Below are positions 59,285 to 64,000 of a stretch of 64,000 nucleotides of DNA, piece after piece (the first letter of the stretch is position 1; every line of letters starts with the position of its first letter). The notes beneath the pieces are model-generated. The model had not been told where the DNA came from, searched no databases, and was given only the letters and a program-made list of their open reading frames with translations. This DNA is from Rhodamnia argentea (lineage: Eukaryota; Streptophyta; Magnoliopsida; Myrtales; Myrtaceae). Location of the stretch: positions 6,010,501 through 6,074,500 of the forward strand of contig NC_063157.1 in NCBI RefSeq assembly GCF_020921035.1, read 5' to 3'. The position numbers and the translations under genes are program-made.

Positions 59285-60785
59285 CCTTGCCCATACTTTG
59301 TCAGCTGGCCTGAGTGGACGAGCCCCGCTTCTGGGCTGAAGAAGGTAATATACGCTTGTGCAAAGCCCACCCAAATCTTACTTTAGGCCTTGTGGGCTTG
59401 GTCATGCTCGGTCTGGCACCAGGCCCACTATCGGGTCTCGTTAAGAAGAACGTCTTTTGACCAATTTTTTGTATTATGACCAAGCAAATCAGTACCAAAG
59501 ATTGTCAACTTCCACATTCGACGTAAAATATTGGAGAGTTGGCCACGACAGGATGCGTCTACAGACACTTTGAGATGTAAGGAGTGATCATGATTTCGGG
59601 GATAAAACTGGAACCGGAGAGAACCGGTTTGATTTTAGGTTCTAAGTTCAAGGGCATGCAAAGTAGGTTTCAAGTTCCAAAACAGAGGAACCGGTTTTGA
59701 CGGCTAGGTTTTATGTGGAACCTAAAACAACTCTTTGTGTTCTTCTTGTTTTATGTCTTTATGTAATCGAACGGTATTCTGTTACATCTAATGATGAGTT
59801 TGTAATCTATAATAACTAGTGCGAGTTTTCATTTTCAGCCATATTCATAAGTGATACTTTTACTTTGTTAATATTTCATATTTTTCATGTGTCAAATATG
59901 AAACGTGGTAAGTGAATTGCATCGGTAAATGACGGTCGTTAAAGGCAATGTTTCACTGCAATCGTTCAATTGAGAATGCATATCTAACTTGAGTAGACCC
60001 CGGAACCTATGTCCAAATAGGTTCTTAGTTCCAGAGTATGTAAGGTAGATCGGTGTTCCAAAAATTAGAGAACTAATTCATAATTAGCAAGTTTCGGGTG
60101 AAACGTGAACCGACCTTAGAACCGCTTACCCTTAGCAATAAGTGTGTTGTGCTACTCGAATTCAATGCCCAATTCGTATTATGAATGCGGATCATGTGGA
60201 TTTCATCCACCGTGATAATCCAAAACCTTGCCAAATTTATGAATTATTAACGTAAAAAAATATAGCTCATCTTTTTCATAGTGTTTTAATTTTCAAAACA
60301 TTGATCTTCATTTTACAAAATTAGGACAAGGGCTGGTTAGCGATGGATTTATTTATATCTGCCATACAGGTACGATCAGACATGAAAATTGTTTTTGTCG
60401 ATGTACGGACGCCGTCGTTTTATTCAAGATCGAGGATATTATTACACAACTGTCTCTGTGCATTAAAGCCAACAACGAGTGTCGGCGTTGAAGCGTGTTT
60501 TTTTTTTTCCAAAAAAAAAAAGTTATAGAAGACATAAGGGAACAATATTTGCATAGATGAGCTGTAAAATTGGAGGCAATGGGGGTGGGACCGTCGAGCA
60601 CATGAACATGCAACATTAATATGTCATTTCATCGACAGATCAATGTCACTAGAAACTTAGCAACACCAATCTTTATTTATTATTTTGTGTAAATCTGAGC
60701 TATCCACGATCTATAATTTGACATCGTGTAGATCACAAATTAAAAAAAAAAAAAAGGAAATGAAAAAAGGAAATCACTTTCGCTT
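59285..60785. other. intergenic DNA
   Basis: No gene is recognised. Around 59600-59740 and 59990-60110 there are more aaccggtt and ggttcc phrases in inverted order (for example gagaaccggtttgatttt and gaggaaccggttttgacgg), which suggests a decayed relative of the hAT-type element, but no ends were found. Confidence 0.4.
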
Positions 60786-60794
60786 GCCGTAATT

Positions 60795-61310
60795 ATTAAA
60801 AAAGTCATAAATTTACAGTAATTATGACGATTCGGTCCAAAACTCTTTTTTTTTTTTTCAATTTAGTTCTAAATCCGAATTCAATCCATTTGACCAGCCG
60901 GTGCTAATGTGGCGATTTTTTTTAATAATTATGTAATATTTTCTTAATTTTTTAATAATTTGTTTCTCTCGTCTATTTCTTTTCAATTTTTTTGGTTTGG
61001 GAAGGCAGGAAACTGTCGACCACCGCCCGAAGGTCGGCAACCTCCGCCGGCCCTTGGGTGAGGGTTGGGACCCCTTGCCCGGGGGTTGGCGGAGGTCGCC
61101 GGCCCAACCACAAAAGAAAAAAGGCAAAACAAAATTCTTAAAAATGTAAAAAGATTCGTTAAAATATTTAAAAAATATTAAAATACTATTAAAGCATCGA
61201 TCCGCCAAAATGGACTGAATTCGCATAATTGCACCGAATTGACAAACAAAAAAATTTAAGACTGAATTGACACAATTACAATATATTTTATGACTTTTTT
61301 TTTTATAGTA
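60795..61310. mobile_element. inverted-repeat miniature element
   Basis: The left end (aaaaagtcataaatttacag, then ttctaaatccgaattcaatc) pairs with the right end (gactgaattgacacaattac, atatattttatgactttttt) over about 100 bases. Its phrases also match the element at 8986-9684. The centre (about 61000-61110) is GC-rich and non-coding. Borders are approximate and the target duplication is unclear. Confidence 0.6.
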
Positions 61311-62784
61311 ATTTTCTCTATAAACAACTGCCGTTTTGAAAAAGTAAATGGGCGAGCTCGGCCGACTTATTATGTTTCGTCGAGATTTAAGTCTTGTTTG
61401 ACTTGTTTTATTTATTCCTCGTGATTGTTTTTTGCACCGGATTGTGCTGGAGGGTTGATGTTGCCTTCAGATATAGCCCGTGGCACATGGATCCGGCATG
61501 TGAGCCACCAAATACGCGCCAAAAATTCAGGTTCTTTTGCCCCTTTTGCCCCTCCCGACAGCTGGGATTTACGAGTGGCGGGTAAGGGCAACCATACCAC
61601 TATTCTGCATTTACGGTGCATTCATTCCTCGTAATAGGACAAAAGGACGGTATTTTCGAAAAAGAGGTAATTATTTTCTCCAATTTTTTAAGGTCGTTTT
61701 TTTTTATAAAAGAAAACTATGTTTCTTGATTAATCTTTCATCAATCAAATTTCGAAAAATTTGAAAAACGTTTTCTTGAAAGTTATTTTTCATTAGATAA
61801 AAAATAAATTATTTGATTTTTTTATTTGATTTTTTTAAGTGATTGCTCATATTGTTTGAGATAATTAACCAATAAAAAATATTTTCACTATGGAAAACAA
61901 CTTATGTCTCAATATTTCGTGGACGATAAGAGAAAAAGATTTGTTCGTTCGTCTTGTGTGTGATTTAAGTTAGTTTTGTGAAAGTACTTTTCAAATCATT
62001 TATTTTTCTGTAAACAAACAGCACCTTAAATAAAATCCTTTAATTTAAATGTCTGACACGTGTTATCGAGACCCTCGTTAAGCAATTCCTCTAAATATGT
62101 ATACTAACAATAGACCAAATATACATCGACCTTTGTTGTCCCCACTCCCCCCCACCCCCCAAAAAAAAAAAAAAAACACAAACTCCTAATGTCCCATGAA
62201 GAGTGTTGTCAAAATATTGTCCGACATCGCTTGATTATAGATCTTATGCGCCCTTCAAATTTATGGTTTCCTTCCATTTATAAATTGAAGCTTTTGAGTT
62301 GGACTTTCGTTTGTTAGCACGTAATTAATTAGGACATTAATCCAATAATGATCCGTGAATTGGGGATTCGGAGAAAGTAACCCAATTAATCATTCCCAAA
62401 AAAAAAATATCTGCTTATGACCGAAATCGGTGATCCATAACCAGTGTTTTCAACCAAATAGTTTTTTTAATACCATTTATCTCATTATAATTGTTAGGTC
62501 TATCAGTTAATTAAGGGGGGAATTAGACTAAGTATCCACTAATCACGTGCACTGCACGCTCTCCCGCGAAATTTTCTCTCTCGCCAAATTAGCCCACCTC
62601 GTATTGTGCGTTCCTGAGCCAGCTGGTGTCTACTGTATTCTTCGTTCCCGGCATCTTGTTCCAGTAACTGCTTTCCACTGACCCCCAACGCACGCGCCAC
62701 TAACCTCCCACGCGCCCCCATAAATCAAATTAAGAAAACCTCAAGCGGTAGTTACTAAGTTAAATTAATTTTAAGATAATTATC
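61311..62784. other. intergenic DNA
   Basis: No gene is recognised. From about 61650 to 62010 the sequence has ggaaaac and attttcc phrases in both orientations and looks like a degraded miniature element. A homopolymer-rich stretch (C then A runs) lies at about 62144-62178. Confidence 0.35.
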
Positions 62785-63050
62785 AGAAAAGTCCTAATCG
62801 TACTGTACAATTACTAATTCAACAATAAGTTATTTAATTGTACCGAGTTAGTCCTACAATTTATCAATGCAATCCTTTCGGCTAATTATACGGATAATAT
62901 ATTTACGAATTAAGTTGACACAATCGAAATGATTGGTACTAAATTTTATAAAATTAATAAAATATTTAAAATTAATTCAGCACAATTTAAAAATTCAGGA
63001 TTGAATTGGCTGTTATATAATAAATTTATGATTTTTTTGAACAAAATTTT
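62785..63050. repeat. possible small inverted-repeat element
   Basis: The left part (aaaagtcctaatcgtactgt, attactaattcaac) pairs loosely with the right part (aggattgaattggctgttat, aatttatgatttttttg). It resembles the family at 8986 and 60795 but is more diverged. Confidence 0.35.
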
Positions 63051-63339
63051 CAATTAATTTTGAAATGCACGAGTTGAGTATAGATTCCATTCATACAATG
63101 AACTTTTCATTAAATGGCTTAGGAGCATTTTCCTGTAACATTTCGTGATTGATTTTGTTGCACGGAGAAACTATTTGACATAACTTTCCGACAATGACTT
63201 CAATTTTCAAATTGGAATGAAAGTAATCCTTTAACAAAACAGTTGTAGTAACATCTTTGTTTGATATAGAATTATTGTGAAATGAAAAGCTGTTGCGAAA
63301 TAAAAGGTTTTACAGAAATGAACTCCTTGTAATAAAATT

Positions 63340-63660
63340 ATGGGTTAATCGCCTATTAATTTTAGTTCAATGTGTAACGTGATCCTATAATTTTTTTAAG
63401 GTGATCTATAAACTTTGACTCAATATGTAATGTCGTTCATGAACTTTTAATTTGTTTAATATGATCTTTGAACTTTGAACTTGTTTAATTTAGTCTATAT
63501 ATTTTTAATTTATTCAACGTCGTCTTTCAATTAATTCAAGATAATATTGAACATATTCATATGATACAGAGACGAAATTGAACAAATTTTAAGAATTGCA
63601 TTGAATAAATTAAAAATTCAGTAGCGTTATTCCAAGTCGTATTAAATTTAAAATTGGCAA
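63340..63660. repeat. AT-rich degenerate short repeats
   Basis: The phrase caatgtgtaacgtgatcct recurs with changes about every 40-55 bases (caatatgtaatgtcgttcat, taatatgatctttgaacttt, tcaacgtcgtctttc), so this is a decayed tandem array or the arm of a miniature element. It is non-coding. Confidence 0.5.
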
Positions 63661-63852
63661 AAACTTGGGATGTTTAGTCTAAAATTATTGTGAAAGTGGG
63701 GCCCGCCGTCCAGCATGCATACCGTGATTGGCGGTGTGCCAGCTGGCACGTGCACGCCCGCCCCATTAGCAAAAAAAAAAAAAAAACCCACTCCTCAGTC
63801 TCTGCCAGTGAGTCTCGCTCCTCGAGAAAATCTCTCTCTTCCTCCCTTCATC

Positions 63853-63875
63853 TTCTCCTCTCTCTCTCTCTCTCC
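63853..63875. repeat. CT microsatellite before the last gene
   Basis: A CT-rich run ending in about eight CT units lies just upstream of the start codon at 63897, probably in the 5' UTR. Confidence 0.8.
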
Positions 63876-63896
63876 GAAGCAGAAGCTCTAACGACA

Positions 63897-64000
63897 ATGT
63901 CGCCGACGCCGCCGCCGCACTGCTCAGCTCTCCTCCGCATTGCGCCGCTCCTCCTCGCCCTCCTCCTCGTCTCCTCCGCCGGCCCCTCCTCAGCCCGCCT
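63897..64000 (+). CDS. start of a secreted or membrane protein
   Basis: The last 104 bases open with ATG in a GC-rich context and encode MSPTPPPHCSALLRIAPLLL and then ALLLVSSAGPSSARL before the window ends. The hydrophobic leucine-rich run with a small-residue cleavage region is a signal peptide. The CT-rich leader and a CACGTG-containing stretch at about 63747 support a gene start. The protein family cannot be known from this fragment. Confidence 0.6.
   Translation, partial: MSPTPPPHCSALLRIAPLLLALLLVSSAGPSSAR

Overview
The window is nuclear DNA of a flowering plant: genes have spliced GT-AG introns, AT-rich introns and intergenic DNA, CT/GA microsatellites near transcripts, and typical plant families (KUP/HAK potassium transporter, ATL RING-H2 ligase, LRR receptor-like pseudokinase, EMB506-type ankyrin protein, GASA peptides). 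A core eudicot is likely. A woody rosid such as a Myrtaceae member is a guess from the general look of the repeats and was not tested.

Layout. 1-2456 (+): 3' part of a KUP/HAK/KT K+ transporter. 4718-7975 (+): NHL-repeat membrane protein. 8.99-11.0 kb: repeat cluster with an inverted-repeat element split by a SINE, a hAT-type miniature element and a third inverted-repeat element. 14243-15415 (-): ATL RING-H2 E3 ligase. 20414-22542 (-): LRR receptor-like pseudokinase. 24018-24189 (-): HIG1-domain pseudogene. 24664-25080: long-TIR element. 25413-30147 (-): degenerate Ty1/copia retrotransposon with both LTRs. 31761-32312 (+): 2H phosphoesterase-like protein. 35.8-38.1 kb: a large inverted repeat followed by two copies of a Mutator-like miniature element. 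38522-42419 (+): RNase H with an N-terminal viroplasmin-like domain. 43501-45328 (+): EMB506-like chloroplast ankyrin protein. 46375-46474: diverged U6 snRNA copy. 46.5-47.6 kb: tandem repeats plus a third copy of the Mutator-like element. 47946-50354 (+): small plastid-targeted protein of unknown function. 52-59 kb: cluster of three GASA-type genes, one broken. 59-63.8 kb: repeat-rich intergenic DNA with a second hAT-type element. 63897-64000 (+): first codons of a secreted or membrane protein that runs off the window.

The genes do not form a pathway. This is an ordinary gene neighbourhood with locally duplicated GASA genes. Exon structures were worked out by hand from reading frames and splice sites. 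The strongest new observations are structural: miniature transposons delimited by their target-site duplications (two hAT-type, four Mutator-like), a GC-AG intron in a gene built of 99-nt one-repeat exons, a phosphoesterase that has lost one catalytic histidine, an 11-cysteine GASA protein, and the U6 copy with a damaged catalytic box. I found no convincing new biological system.
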